A stretch of DNA of 64,000 nt from Actinomycetes bacterium (GTDB lineage: Bacteria; Actinomycetota; Actinomycetes; Actinomycetales; Dermatophilaceae). Positions 15,990 to 24,751 of the stretch are shown here, piece by piece. The stretch lies in the NCBI GenBank assembly GCA_029552065.1, contig JAKPEG010000227.1:32093-96092 (forward strand), in the 5' to 3' direction. A model generated the notes under the pieces. It did no database searches. It saw nothing but the letters and a program-made list of their open reading frames with translations, and was not told where the DNA came from. Position 1 is the first letter of the stretch. Every line of letters begins with the position of its first letter. The translations under genes and the position numbers were made by a program.

Positions 15990-18020
15990 TCAGGGCAGGA
16001 TGGTGAGGAAGACCGACATGCTCGACCGGTAGAGCGCCGACCAGCCGTTCGTCGTCCGGTCCCAGGCTTCGAGGGTGAAGCCGTGGGCGCAGTTGACCGA
16101 GCTGGGGTCGCCGGGGACGGCGGCATCCCAGCCGCCCGGGGGCACGGTCACGGACGTGACGCCGACCCACGGGCCTGGAGCATGGGCGGCATACCCGTCG
16201 GAGGCGATCATCGCCGAGGCGTTGGCGCCCCACTGCGACCACAGCGCCCAGCTCGACAGATAGCCGTCCGGGCTGTCCGCGGTCACGGTGAAGGTGAAGC
16301 CGCCGGTGCCGGCCCCGCTCGTGTGCACGAGCGCGCACGGGCCGACCTCGATGCCGTCCTTGTGGATGTGCTCGATGATCGCCCGCGGCGGACGGTTGTG
16401 CACGAGCACGTCGACGAACCGGCCGGCGTCGGTGCCCGAGCCGATCTCGCTGGCCGCCGAGGCCGACGCGAAGAGTCGGATGGTGATCCGGTGCAGCCCG
16501 TCGGGCAGGTCGCCGGTCGCGGCGAAGTAGCCGAGCGAGGCGGTGTACCAGAGGTCGGCGGCCGAGCGGACCGGGAAGAACCGCGTCGCCACGGGCGTCG
16601 TCGTCGTGAGGGTGAAGCTCCCGGCCACCCACTTGTAGTCGGCGAACGGGGTGATGACCGGCAGCCCGTCGACCTCGACGGTGTAGTAGCGGGCGCCCAC
16701 GCTGCGGGCGCCGAGGTGGTTGACCATGACCGGCAGGGTGCCGCCGAAGGGCGCGTTGGTCACCGGGAAGAAGTATCCCGGGTCGGTCGTCGCCAGCCCG
16801 CCGCTCACCTTGTCGGCCGGGATGTGGCCGATGCCGAGCAGCACCGGACCCGAGGCGGCATACGGGCTGAGCTCGACCCGGGAGATCTCGGTGTTCGAGC
16901 AGACGAGCAGCGACGAGGGGGTGGCCAGGGCGACGCTCGAGGGTCGCACGGGCACGTCGGTGACCACGGTGCGCACTTCGCCGGTGGCGATCACGACGAG
17001 GGCGACGTCGTTCTGCGGGTCGCGCTGGGTCGTGTAGAGGGCGCTGTGCGCGTCGTCGGCCCAGGTGAGCATGAACGGCGCGCCGAGCCCGCTCGCCACC
17101 GGGTCCTGCCGCCCGTCGGACAGCCGCACTCGGGTGAGCTGCCCACCGCCGCGCGTCTGCTCGGTGACGTATGCCGTGCCACTGGCCGCATCGAGCGCGA
17201 GCCCGACGGCACCGAGCAGGCCGGTGGCGACGATCGACCAGGCGTTGCTCGTGAGGTCGATCCGCAGGAGCCGGCCGCCGGCCGGGTCGTATTCGACGAC
17301 GTAGGCGAGGTGGGCCGGCTCGTCGAGGGCGATCTGGTGCGGCGCGACGAGCCCCGAGACGAGCACGCCCGTCGTCGGCGCGGAGGCGTCGGCGCTGGCG
17401 AGGTCGACCTGCAGGATCCGTCCGCTGCGCTCGCTCACCAACGCGTGCTGCTCGTCGGCGAAGACCGCGACCGCCTCGAGGTTGCCGTAGCCGCTGCCGA
17501 GTTGCCGGTAGCCCGAGGTCGGCGCATAGGTGACCCACCGGATCTGCAGGTTGTAGCCGTAGGCCAGTACCTTGACCTTGGCCAGCCGGCCGGCATTCGT
17601 GCGCACGGCGAAGACGTCGCCCACGACGAGCTGGTTGGTGCTGTCGTCGCTGCCGGGGATCGGAGTGGCGGCATAGGGGAGGGCGGCGAGCTGGGTGTAG
17701 CCGAGGGCGGTGAAATTCACCGCGCCGAGGTTGACCAGGCCGGCCCCACCCATGGGGACCATCGCCCGGGCGACCGAGGTCAGCTGTTCCCACCACACGT
17801 CGCCGGTGCCGTCGACGGCCACCTCGACGCCACGGTCGAAGTCGAACAGCCAGGTCCCGCGCAGGGTCGCGGTCCCCGACGAGACGACCCGGGCCCCCGG
17901 AGCGAGCCGCAGCTCGGACAGGAGGCCGCCGAATTCGACGAAGACGAGGCGGTTGTCGGCCTGGCGGAAGTCGCTGCCGATCGCGCCGGCGAGTCCGGAG
18001 GCGAGGGTCTGAGAGGTCAT
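15990..18020 (-). CDS. Large beta-propeller (NHL/YncE-like) protein of unknown function
   Basis: A 676-residue protein without signal peptide or membrane segments. Residues about 40-370 contain repeated short units such as PHQIALDEPAHLAYVVEYD, GLALDAASGTAYVTEQ and SSVALATPSSLLVCSN, the pattern of a six- or seven-bladed propeller. The remaining 300 residues are beta-rich, with segments such as WALWSQWGANASAMI, and look like a separate sandwich domain. AGGAG 9 bases before the ATG at 18020 supports the start. I do not recognise a function; it could be a sugar- or surface-binding protein but export is not evident. Confidence 0.6.
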   Translation of the reverse strand: MTSQTLASGLAGAIGSDFRQADNRLVFVEFGGLLSELRLAPGARVVSSGTATLRGTWLFDFDRGVEVAVDGTGDVWWEQLTSVARAMVPMGGAGLVNLGAVNFTALGYTQLAALPYAATPIPGSDDSTNQLVVGDVFAVRTNAGRLAKVKVLAYGYNLQIRWVTYAPTSGYRQLGSGYGNLEAVAVFADEQHALVSERSGRILQVDLASADASAPTTGVLVSGLVAPHQIALDEPAHLAYVVEYDPAGGRLLRIDLTSNAWSIVATGLLGAVGLALDAASGTAYVTEQTRGGGQLTRVRLSDGRQDPVASGLGAPFMLTWADDAHSALYTTQRDPQNDVALVVIATGEVRTVVTDVPVRPSSVALATPSSLLVCSNTEISRVELSPYAASGPVLLGIGHIPADKVSGGLATTDPGYFFPVTNAPFGGTLPVMVNHLGARSVGARYYTVEVDGLPVITPFADYKWVAGSFTLTTTTPVATRFFPVRSAADLWYTASLGYFAATGDLPDGLHRITIRLFASASAASEIGSGTDAGRFVDVLVHNRPPRAIIEHIHKDGIEVGPCALVHTSGAGTGGFTFTVTADSPDGYLSSWALWSQWGANASAMIASDGYAAHAPGPWVGVTSVTVPPGGWDAAVPGDPSSVNCAHGFTLEAWDRTTNGWSALYRSSMSVFLTILP

Positions 18021-18135
18021 GGCGGGCACGCTCCTGAGCAGGGGGGTGCGGCCCTCGTGGCCGCAGCCGTCGTGGGCGAGGAGCCGCCCGTCCTTCGGGA
18101 GATACCTCGGCCGGTCCCGTGCCGACGTCCCTGGG

Positions 18136-18636
18136 TCAGTCGCACAGGTCGAGGAGCGTGGCCCCGAGCACCCGCACGAGGTCGTCGCCGTCCACGGTGA
18201 TCGCCACCCCGTGCGCGCCGGCGCCAAGCGAGACCGTCCGCCCGGCGACCCCGCGGTCCGCGAGGACCGGCCAGGCCGTGCTCGCCCCGAACGGCGTGAT
18301 CGTCCCGCGTTCGTAGCCGGTCGCCTCCCGCGCCCCCTCGGCGTCGGGCATGGACAGTCGCGAGGTCCCGAGGGTCGCGCGCAGCTTCGGCCAGGAGAAC
18401 TCCCGGTCCCCGGGCACGAGCACGAACAGGAAGTCCTCGTCGGCGCGACGCACCACGAGGGTCTTGACGATGTCGCCGGGCGCGACACCGCGCAGCGCCG
18501 CGGCCTCGGCGAGCGAGCGCACGCGGCCGTGCCGGGTGACGGCATACCGGATGCCGCTCGCCCGCACCGCGGCGAGCGCGCGCTGCTCGCCTTCGCTCGG
18601 CGGCTCGGTCGGCGCGTCGCCTGTCGGGCCGGTCAT
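18136..18636 (-). CDS. YbaK/EbsC-type aminoacyl-tRNA deacylase
   Basis: A 166-residue YbaK-domain protein that would hydrolyse mischarged aminoacyl-tRNA (Cys-tRNAPro or Ala-tRNAPro class). The conserved lysine is in GDIVKTLVVRR (about 54-64), and the C-terminal GAGAHGVAITVDGDDLVR matches the family GG-x-H/S-x-x-x region, here altered to GAGAHG. The ATG at 18636 has no ribosome site but is preceded at 6 bases by TACAGT, so it is probably leaderless; the longer reading frame is not supported. Confidence 0.75.
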   Translation of the reverse strand: MTGPTGDAPTEPPSEGEQRALAAVRASGIRYAVTRHGRVRSLAEAAALRGVAPGDIVKTLVVRRADEDFLFVLVPGDREFSWPKLRATLGTSRLSMPDAEGAREATGYERGTITPFGASTAWPVLADRGVAGRTVSLGAGAHGVAITVDGDDLVRVLGATLLDLCD

Positions 18637-18642
18637 CGGGCA

Positions 18643-18648
18643 ACTGTA
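18643..18648 (-). promoter_or_regulatory. -10 box formed by the octamer (leaderless)
   Basis: Minus-strand CGGCATACAGT gives TACAGT, 6 bases before the ATG of the YbaK gene. Confidence 0.5.
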
Positions 18649-18791
18649 TGCCGTGTGCAGGTCGCCGCCCGCGGGTGCGGCCGGGGCCGTGATCGGGCAC
18701 AATCCCCCGCGGTGGAACGTTGGGGTGTCAGGATGGACATGGCAACGAGGCCTAACCCGCAGCCGAGCAGGCGCCGAGTGCAGGGAGTGAC

Positions 18792-20123
18792 GTGACGTCG
18801 TTCTGGGCCGAACACGCGTGGCTGCCCACGGGTCTGGCCCGTTCGGTGCGGATGGTCGTCTCCGACGGGCGCTTCCTCTCGGTCGAGGCTCGCGCCCAGC
18901 GTCAGCCCGAGGACGAGCGGTTGCGCGGCGTCGTCCTGCCCGGCCTCGCCAACGCGCACAGCCATGTCTTCCAGCGGTCCCTGCGGGGACGCACCCAGTC
19001 CAGCGCCGACAACGTCCTCACGTGGCGGACGCTCATGTACGAGGTGGCCGACCGGCTCAACCCCGAGCTCTACCTCGCCCTCGCCCGGGCGACCTTCGCG
19101 GAGATGGCCCTCGCCGGTTTCACGGTGGTCGGGGAATACCACTACCTCCACCACGGTCCCGGTGGCACACGCTATGCCGACCCCAACGCGATGGGCGACG
19201 CCCTCGTCAAGGCGGCCGGCGAGGTGGGCGTGCGCCTCACCCTGCTGGACACCCTCTACCTGCGCGGCGGGCTCACCTCCGAAGGGCATCTGCCGATCGA
19301 GGGGGCGCAGGCCCGGTTCGCCGACGCCTCGGTCGAGGAATGGGCCGACCGGATGTCGCGGATCGGCCAGACGGAGGTGCTGCGCCGGGGCGCGGCGATC
19401 CACTCGATCCGGGCGGTCCCTCGCGAGGAGACGAGCCGGGCGGTGGCCTTCGTGGGCGACCAACCGCTGCACGTCTATCTCTCCGAGCAGCCGGCCGAGA
19501 ACCTCGCCTGCGAGATGTACTACGGCTGCAGCCCGGCCCGGCTGCTCGCCGATGTCGGGGTGCTCGGCCCGGAGAGCACTGCCGTCCATGCCACCCACGT
19601 GAGTGACTCCGACATCGCCCTGCTCGCGGAGGCGCAGAGCCAGGTCGTCGTCTGCCCGACTTCGGAGGCGGACATGGCCGACGGGATGGCCCCGGTGCAC
19701 CGGCTCATCGACGCCGGGGTGCCGGTGGCGATCGGGTCGGACCAGCATGCGATCGTCGACCCGTTCGTCGAGTTGCGCGAGTTGGAGATGCACGAGCGGC
19801 TGCGCACCGGAGAGCGTGGTCAGGTGCCCACGGGGGAACTCGTCCGGGTCGGCTCGATCAACGGCTACCAAAGCCTCGGCTGGTACGACGGGGGGTCGCT
19901 GGCTGCGGGGATGCTCGCCGACTTCGTCACCGTCGATCAGGACTCCGTGCGCACGGCCGGGAGCAAGGCCGCCGAGATCGTCTACACGGCGACCGCGGCC
20001 GACGTCCTCGGGGTGTGGGTCGGCGGTCGGCCGATCGTCACCAACGGCGTGCACTCCTTCGGCCCGGTAGGGCCCCTGCTGCGCGAGGCATTCCACCTCA
20101 TCCGCGAGGCGGCCGCCGGCTGA
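18792..20123 (+). CDS. hutF: Formimidoylglutamate deiminase
   Basis: A 443-residue amidohydrolase of the HutF group, which deiminates N-formimidoyl-L-glutamate to N-formylglutamate in the five-step histidine degradation pathway. Metal ligands are in PGLANAHSHVFQR (about 50-62), an HVYLSEQ strand (about 225), THVSD (about 268) and GSDQHA (about 316-321). LRGRTQ after the HSH motif is typical of HutF. GTG start with GGGAG 6-10 bases upstream. It stands alone: hutU, hutH, hutI and a formylglutamate hydrolase are not in the window. Guanine/chlorohydrolase relatives are the main alternative. Confidence 0.82.
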   Translation: MTSFWAEHAWLPTGLARSVRMVVSDGRFLSVEARAQRQPEDERLRGVVLPGLANAHSHVFQRSLRGRTQSSADNVLTWRTLMYEVADRLNPELYLALARATFAEMALAGFTVVGEYHYLHHGPGGTRYADPNAMGDALVKAAGEVGVRLTLLDTLYLRGGLTSEGHLPIEGAQARFADASVEEWADRMSRIGQTEVLRRGAAIHSIRAVPREETSRAVAFVGDQPLHVYLSEQPAENLACEMYYGCSPARLLADVGVLGPESTAVHATHVSDSDIALLAEAQSQVVVCPTSEADMADGMAPVHRLIDAGVPVAIGSDQHAIVDPFVELRELEMHERLRTGERGQVPTGELVRVGSINGYQSLGWYDGGSLAAGMLADFVTVDQDSVRTAGSKAAEIVYTATAADVLGVWVGGRPIVTNGVHSFGPVGPLLREAFHLIREAAAG

Positions 20124-20135
20124 GGGCCGCGCAGA

Positions 20136-20155
20136 GGTATGCCGCGCGGCATACC
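20136..20155. terminator. 20-bp perfect palindrome made of two octamers
   Basis: GGTATGCCGCGCGGCATACC lies 13 bases after the hutF stop, followed by GGGGG, and 22 bases before the end of the convergent DUF4235 gene. It is simply an inverted pair of the octamer and can serve as terminator for both genes. Confidence 0.7.
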
Positions 20156-20177
20156 GGGGGTGCGTGTGCTCGGGCGG

Positions 20178-20468
20178 TCAGGCCGCGGCCTCGTCCTTGG
20201 CCATCGCCGCGGGGAGGTGCCCGGTGGACTTCGCGTAGTACTGGGCCGCCTTGCGCGTGGCGGCCACGCGGGCCGCACCGACGGCCAGCCCGGTGAGGGC
20301 GGCGAACAGGACGGCCTCCGGCCACGAGGAGTCGTCGGGGTGGTTGGGATCGTCCGGCGCCGGCTTGCCGGCGGCGACCTGCCACCCGGTGCTCACGACC
20401 CGCTGAGCCACGGCGGCCGCGAGCATCGCCGACCCGGTGCCGAGCACCTTCCACACGAGCGAGCCCAT
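20178..20468 (-). CDS. DUF4235 family small membrane protein
   Basis: A 96-residue protein with two hydrophobic stretches (about 3-25 and 52-68) and the start MGSLVWKVLGTGSAMLAA characteristic of DUF4235, an actinobacterial family of unknown role. GGAGGT lies 6 bases upstream of the ATG. The opposite side of its promoter faces the TPP riboswitch promoter. Confidence 0.82.
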   Translation of the reverse strand: MGSLVWKVLGTGSAMLAAAVAQRVVSTGWQVAAGKPAPDDPNHPDDSSWPEAVLFAALTGLAVGAARVAATRKAAQYYAKSTGHLPAAMAKDEAAA

Positions 20469-20537
20469 CCCCGCACCTCCCGGTCCGCTGGTGGCGTCCG
20501 TCGCCAGCGCTATGCCGACTCTCGCACGCCCAGCGGG

Positions 20538-20543
20538 TAAAGT
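20538..20543 (+). promoter_or_regulatory. Possible -10 box of the thiBPQ transcript
   Basis: TAAAGT lies about 15 bases upstream of the riboswitch. A -35 is not evident. Confidence 0.3.
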
Positions 20544-20553
20544 CACCCTCACC

Positions 20554-20640
20554 ACGACAGGGGAGCGCCCCAGCGCTGAGAGTGCGGTCCGCCGCAGACC
20601 CTCGAACCTGATCCGGGTCATACCGGCGATAGGGAGTCGA
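20554..20640 (+). ncRNA. TPP (thi-box) riboswitch
   Basis: The two conserved thi-box segments are both present: GCGCTGAGAG (20573-20582) and CCTGATCCGGGTCATACCGG (20607-20626), followed by GCGATAGGGAG. Flanking CGAC/GTCG can close P1. It precedes the thiamine ABC transporter genes. Downstream, CCTCCT (20675-20680) is complementary to the ribosome site AGGAGG (20686-20691), so the expression platform is probably translational: thiamine pyrophosphate binding would leave the ribosome site sequestered. Confidence 0.93.
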
Positions 20641-20674
20641 GTCTCACCCGTCGACCTCCGATGGGTCGACGGCC

Positions 20675-20691
20675 CCTCCTGCAGAAGGAGG
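20675..20691 (+). promoter_or_regulatory. Ribosome-site sequestering hairpin of the TPP riboswitch
   Basis: CCTCCT-GCAGA-AGGAGG masks the thiB ribosome site. A further 9-bp stem (CCGTCGACC, 20648-20656, with 20664-20672) stands between it and the aptamer. GGGAG at the 3' end of the aptamer could pair with the CTCC strand when P1 is open. Confidence 0.6.
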
Positions 20692-20701
20692 AGTCATCCG
20701 T

Positions 20702-21898
20702 ATGCCGTCCCTCGCACCTCCCAGCCCCGACCCCGGGTGCGCCTCCAACCACGGTCACGGTCGCACCCGGGCCCTGCGGCCCGCCCGGGCCGGCTTCGTC
20801 GCGCTCGCGGCCGTGCTCGTCACGGCGCTGTCCGCGTGCTCGCTCGGCTCCGTGTCGTCTACCTCGGGGTCGGCCTCGGCGACCGGCACCTCGGGCTCCG
20901 GCAGTTCGAGCGCCACCGCCGCACCGCCCCGGTGCGGTGCGAACACCGAGGTCCTGCTGGCCACCCACGACTCGTTCGTGCTGTCCGACGACCTCGTCAA
21001 GGGCTTCACGGCCGCGACCGGATGCACCCTCAAGGTGCTCAGCAACGGCGATGCCGGGGCGCTCACGAACAAGCTCGTCCTCACGAAGGCCTCGCCGATC
21101 GCCGACGCCGTCTTCGGCATCGACAACACCTTCGCGGGCCGCGCGCTCGGGGCAGGCATCCTCGGCGACTACACGCCGACGCTGCCGGCCGGGGCCTCGG
21201 CGCACGCCCTCACCGGGGCCGGGGCCGCGGCGCTCACGCCGATCGACTACGGCGACGTGTGCGTCAACGTCGACCTCGCGTGGTTCTCCGCGCACTCGCT
21301 CACCGTGCCGGCGACCCTCGACGACCTGCTCAAGCCCGAATACAAGGGCCTGTTCGTCACTCCGGGCGCCGCGACGTCCAGCCCCGGTCTCGCCTTCCTC
21401 CTCGCGACGATCGCTGCCAAGGGCGACGGCTGGCCGGACTACTGGACCAAGCTGATGGCCAACGGCGCCAAGATCACGGCTGGCTGGAACGACGCGTACA
21501 TGGTCGACTTCTCCGGGGGGGAGGGCAAGGGCGCCCGTCCGATCGTCCTTTCCTATGCCTCCTCGCCGCCGTTCACGATCCCCAAGGGCGGGACGGCTCC
21601 GGCGACCGCGGCGCTGCTGGGCACCTGCTTCCGGCAGGTGGAGTATGCCGGTGTGCTGGCGGGCGCGAAGAACCCCGAGGGGGCCAAGGCGCTGGTCTCC
21701 TACCTGCTGAGCCGCCCGGTCCAGGAGTCCATCCCCGACGCGATGTACATGTACCCCGTCGACTCCGCGGCGACGCTCCCGGCGGCGTGGGCGAGTTGGG
21801 CCAAGGTGGCCGATCACCCGTTCGTGGTGAGCGCCGAGGACATCGCCGCTCACCGGGAGGCCTGGCTCGCGCAGTGGGCGCAGGTGACCGGCAAGTGA
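20702..21898 (+). CDS. thiB: Thiamine ABC transporter substrate-binding lipoprotein
   Basis: A 398-residue extracellular solute-binding protein of the ThiB/iron family. A basic N-terminus, hydrophobic helix (about 30-44) and lipobox LSAC (Cys about 46) show export and lipid anchoring, followed by a Ser/Thr/Gly linker. Core motifs include ADAVFGIDNTF, TPIDYGDVCVNVD and PIVLSYASSPPF. The start codon itself lies in a GTATGCCG octamer. AAGGAGG is 11 bases upstream. It is first in thiBPQ, under the TPP riboswitch. Confidence 0.9.
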   Translation: MPSLAPPSPDPGCASNHGHGRTRALRPARAGFVALAAVLVTALSACSLGSVSSTSGSASATGTSGSGSSSATAAPPRCGANTEVLLATHDSFVLSDDLVKGFTAATGCTLKVLSNGDAGALTNKLVLTKASPIADAVFGIDNTFAGRALGAGILGDYTPTLPAGASAHALTGAGAAALTPIDYGDVCVNVDLAWFSAHSLTVPATLDDLLKPEYKGLFVTPGAATSSPGLAFLLATIAAKGDGWPDYWTKLMANGAKITAGWNDAYMVDFSGGEGKGARPIVLSYASSPPFTIPKGGTAPATAALLGTCFRQVEYAGVLAGAKNPEGAKALVSYLLSRPVQESIPDAMYMYPVDSAATLPAAWASWAKVADHPFVVSAEDIAAHREAWLAQWAQVTGK

Positions 21899-21947
21899 GC
21901 ACCGGCGTGCGGCCGTCGCGGGCTCCGGCGCCGGCTCGGCGCCTGCC

Positions 21948-23615
21948 GTGAGGCCTGCACGCCTGGGCAGGGCGGCCGCGACGACGCTCGCGGCCGCCCT
22001 GCCGCTGGCCTTCCTCGCGATCTTCTTCGCGCTCCCGGTGGGCGGGATGCTCGTCCGCGGACTGCTGCCGGACGGACATCTCGATCTGTCCGGCTTCGGC
22101 GAGGTCCTCGGCCGGGCGCGCACCCAGCGGATCGTCGGCTTCACCCTTGGGATGGCCGGGATCGCGACCGTGGTCACCGTCCTGGTCGGGGTGCCGGTCG
22201 CGCACGCCCTCTACCGGCTCGCGCTGCCCGGACGCCGGATCCTGCGAGCGCTCGTCGTCATGCCCTTCGTCCTGCCCACGGTCGTCGTCGGGGTGATGTT
22301 CCGCTCGCTGCTCGCACCGGGTGGCCTGCTCGGCGGGCTGGGGCTGGACGGGAGCTGGCAGGCGATCCTCGCGGCATACGTCTTCTTCAACCTCGCTGTC
22401 GTCGTGCGGACGGTGGGCGGGGCGTGGGAGGGCCTGGACCGGCGGATGGAGGAGGCGGCCGCAGCCCTGGGTGCCGGACCGTGGACGGTCTTCCGCACGG
22501 TCACCCTGCCGGCCCTGCTCCCGGCGATCGTCTCGGCGGCCTCGGTCGTCTTCCTCTTCTGCGCAACCGCGTTCGGGGTGGTGCTCGTCCTCGGCGGCCT
22601 GGACTACGGCACGGTCGAGACCGAGATCTACGTCCTCACCACCTCGATGCTCGACCTGCGCGGGGCGGCCGTGCTCTCGGTGCTCCAGTTCGCCGCGGTG
22701 GCCGCAATGCTCGTCGTCGCCGACCGCACGCGGGTCCGGCGAGGAGCCGGTATGCCGGGTGGCTCCCGGGCGGCGCGTGGAGCGGTCGCGCCGGGGCGGA
22801 TCACGGCATACGCCACTGGTTCGCTCCTGGTCACCGCAGTCGCGGTCGTCTTCGTCGGGCTGCCGGTCTTCGCCCTCGTCGGCCGCTCCTTCACCCGGTC
22901 GGGGGAGTGGACGTGGGAGAACTACCGGGCGCTCGGAGCGCTCGACGGCCACCACACCGTCGCGGTGACGGTCTGGGAGGCGGTGATCACCTCGTGGCGG
23001 ATCGCCGTCGACGCGGCCCTCGTCGCGGTCGTGCTGGGGCTCCTCGTGGCCGTGCTCGTCAGCCGGCCGGCGCACACGCCCGGGCAGGCGCGCCGTCGCC
23101 GGCTGCTCGACGCGCTCGTCATGGTGCCGCTCGGCGTGAGCGCGGTGACCGTCGGTTTCGGCTTCCTCGTCACCCTCGACCGGCCGCCGCTGGACCTGCG
23201 CTCCTCACCGGTGCTCGTGCCGTTGGCCCAGGCGATGGTCGCCCTGCCGCTCGTCGTGCGCACGCTCACTCCGGTGCTCGGTGCGGTCGACGACCGCCAA
23301 CGCCAGGCCGCTGCCACGCTCGGTGCCACCCCGGTGCGGGTCTGGCTCACCGTCGACCTTCCGGTCGTGTGGCGCCCTCTGCTCGCGGCCGTCGGCCTCG
23401 CGCTCGCCGTCTCGCTGGGGGAGTTCGGCGCGACGAGCTTCCTCGTCCGGCCGGACCAGCCCACCCTGCCGGTCGTCGTCTACCGGCTGCTCGGCCGGCC
23501 GGGGGCGGACACCTTCGGGATGGCGCTCGCGGCGGCCGTCGTCCTCTCGCTCATGACCGTCGTCGTCATGGGTCTCGTCGAGCGACTGCGGGTGAGCTCG
23601 GTGGGGGCCTTCTGA
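21948..23615 (+). CDS. thiP: Thiamine ABC transporter permease
   Basis: A 555-residue fused permease with two binding-protein-dependent transport modules. Each has an EAA-like loop: EEAAAALGAGPWTVFRTV (about 172-189) and RQAAATLGATPVRVWLTV (about 448-465), the contact sites for ThiQ. About 12 hydrophobic helices. GTG start 49 bases after thiB; its stop overlaps the thiQ start by one base (TGATG). Confidence 0.9.
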   Translation: MRPARLGRAAATTLAAALPLAFLAIFFALPVGGMLVRGLLPDGHLDLSGFGEVLGRARTQRIVGFTLGMAGIATVVTVLVGVPVAHALYRLALPGRRILRALVVMPFVLPTVVVGVMFRSLLAPGGLLGGLGLDGSWQAILAAYVFFNLAVVVRTVGGAWEGLDRRMEEAAAALGAGPWTVFRTVTLPALLPAIVSAASVVFLFCATAFGVVLVLGGLDYGTVETEIYVLTTSMLDLRGAAVLSVLQFAAVAAMLVVADRTRVRRGAGMPGGSRAARGAVAPGRITAYATGSLLVTAVAVVFVGLPVFALVGRSFTRSGEWTWENYRALGALDGHHTVAVTVWEAVITSWRIAVDAALVAVVLGLLVAVLVSRPAHTPGQARRRRLLDALVMVPLGVSAVTVGFGFLVTLDRPPLDLRSSPVLVPLAQAMVALPLVVRTLTPVLGAVDDRQRQAAATLGATPVRVWLTVDLPVVWRPLLAAVGLALAVSLGEFGATSFLVRPDQPTLPVVVYRLLGRPGADTFGMALAAAVVLSLMTVVVMGLVERLRVSSVGAF

Positions 23616-24751
23616 TGCTGCGAATCGACCGGCTCACCGTGCGCTTCGGGTCGACCACCGCCGTCGACGACGTCTCGGTGGAACTCCCCGAGGGGTCCGT
23701 GCTCGCGGTGCTCGGGCCCTCGGGGTGCGGCAAGTCCACCCTCCTGCGGGCCGTCGCAGGGCTCGAGCGTCCGTCCGCCGGGACCATCTCGCTCGACGGG
23801 CGCTCGCTCGCCGACGTGCCCAGCCATCGCCGCGGCTTCGCGATGATGTTCCAGGACGGCCAGCTCTTCCCCCACCTCGACATCGCCGGAAACGTCGGCT
23901 ATCCCCTTGCGCGACAAGGTATCCGAGGAGCTGCGGCACGGGCTGAGGTTGCTCGGCTGCTCGACCTCGTCGGACTCGGCGGCTATGCCGACCGACGGAC
24001 CGCGACGTTGAGCGGTGGAGAGAGCCAGCGGGTCGCCCTCGCCCGCGCGCTGGCGGCCGGGCCTCGACTCCTGCTGCTCGACGAGCCGCTGTCCGCGCTC
24101 GACCGCTCGCTGCGCGAACGCCTCGCCGCCGACCTGCGAGACGTGCTCGTGGCGACCGGGACGACCGCCCTGCTCGTCACCCACGACCACGGGGAAGCCT
24201 TCGCGGTCGCCGACCGAACCGCCCTCATGCGGGCGGGACGGGTCGTGCAACAGGGCGTGACCGCCGACGTGTGGCGCCACCCCCTCGACGAGGAGGCGGC
24301 CCTCTTCCTCGGCTTCGAGACGGTTCTGCGGGGCCCGGCTGCCGTGGCGGCGCTCGCGAGCGTCGACCCGGCGACGTTGCCCGCCCGCCCGGGGGATGAG
24401 GTGCGCGAGCTGGCCGTGCGGCCACACGCCCTGCTCGTGGGATCGGTCGGGCCGCTGCGGGGGCAGGTCAGGGCCCTCGTGCCGACCCCCGACGGCACCC
24501 GGGTCCTCGTCGACGTCGAGGGGATCGGGTCGCTCTCCGGCCGCTGCGAGGGTCCCGATCCACAGGTGGGCGAGTCGGTGCGCTCGCGCTTCGACCCCTC
24601 CGGTCTGGCCCCCGTGGGTCTCGGATCCCCGGGTAACTCCCCACTCGAGCAGTTGCCCGACCGCTCAGGCTCGGGTCACTCCGCCCGCGTCGCGAACCCG
24701 ACGACCCAGTCCTCGCGCTGCTCGCCGTCGACGAGCAGTCGCCAGGAATAG
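23615..24751 (+). CDS. thiQ: Thiamine ABC transporter ATP-binding protein
   Basis: A 378-residue ATPase with Walker A GPSGCGKST (about 34-42), Q-loop MMFQDGQLFPHL, signature LSGGESQR, Walker B LLLLDEPLSALD, and a C-terminal TOBE-like regulatory domain (about 255-345). It completes thiBPQ. The last 30 or so residues (after about 346) are Ser/Arg-rich, do not look like the family, and run 76 bases into the 3' end of the convergent gene, so the original stop was probably lost. Confidence 0.88.
   Translation: MLRIDRLTVRFGSTTAVDDVSVELPEGSVLAVLGPSGCGKSTLLRAVAGLERPSAGTISLDGRSLADVPSHRRGFAMMFQDGQLFPHLDIAGNVGYPLARQGIRGAAARAEVARLLDLVGLGGYADRRTATLSGGESQRVALARALAAGPRLLLLDEPLSALDRSLRERLAADLRDVLVATGTTALLVTHDHGEAFAVADRTALMRAGRVVQQGVTADVWRHPLDEEAALFLGFETVLRGPAAVAALASVDPATLPARPGDEVRELAVRPHALLVGSVGPLRGQVRALVPTPDGTRVLVDVEGIGSLSGRCEGPDPQVGESVRSRFDPSGLAPVGLGSPGNSPLEQLPDRSGSGHSARVANPTTQSSRCSPSTSSRQE

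Noticed and set aside
18792..20123. A histidine utilisation operon
   Set aside because: Only hutF is present; its neighbours are a YbaK deacylase and a DUF4235 gene on the opposite strand.
24629..24650. Copy of the 43-kb repeat near thiQ
   Set aside because: Only 13 bases (AACTCCCCACTCG) agree; such matches are expected by chance in 64 kb and the GGGAAYTTCCC palindrome is absent.
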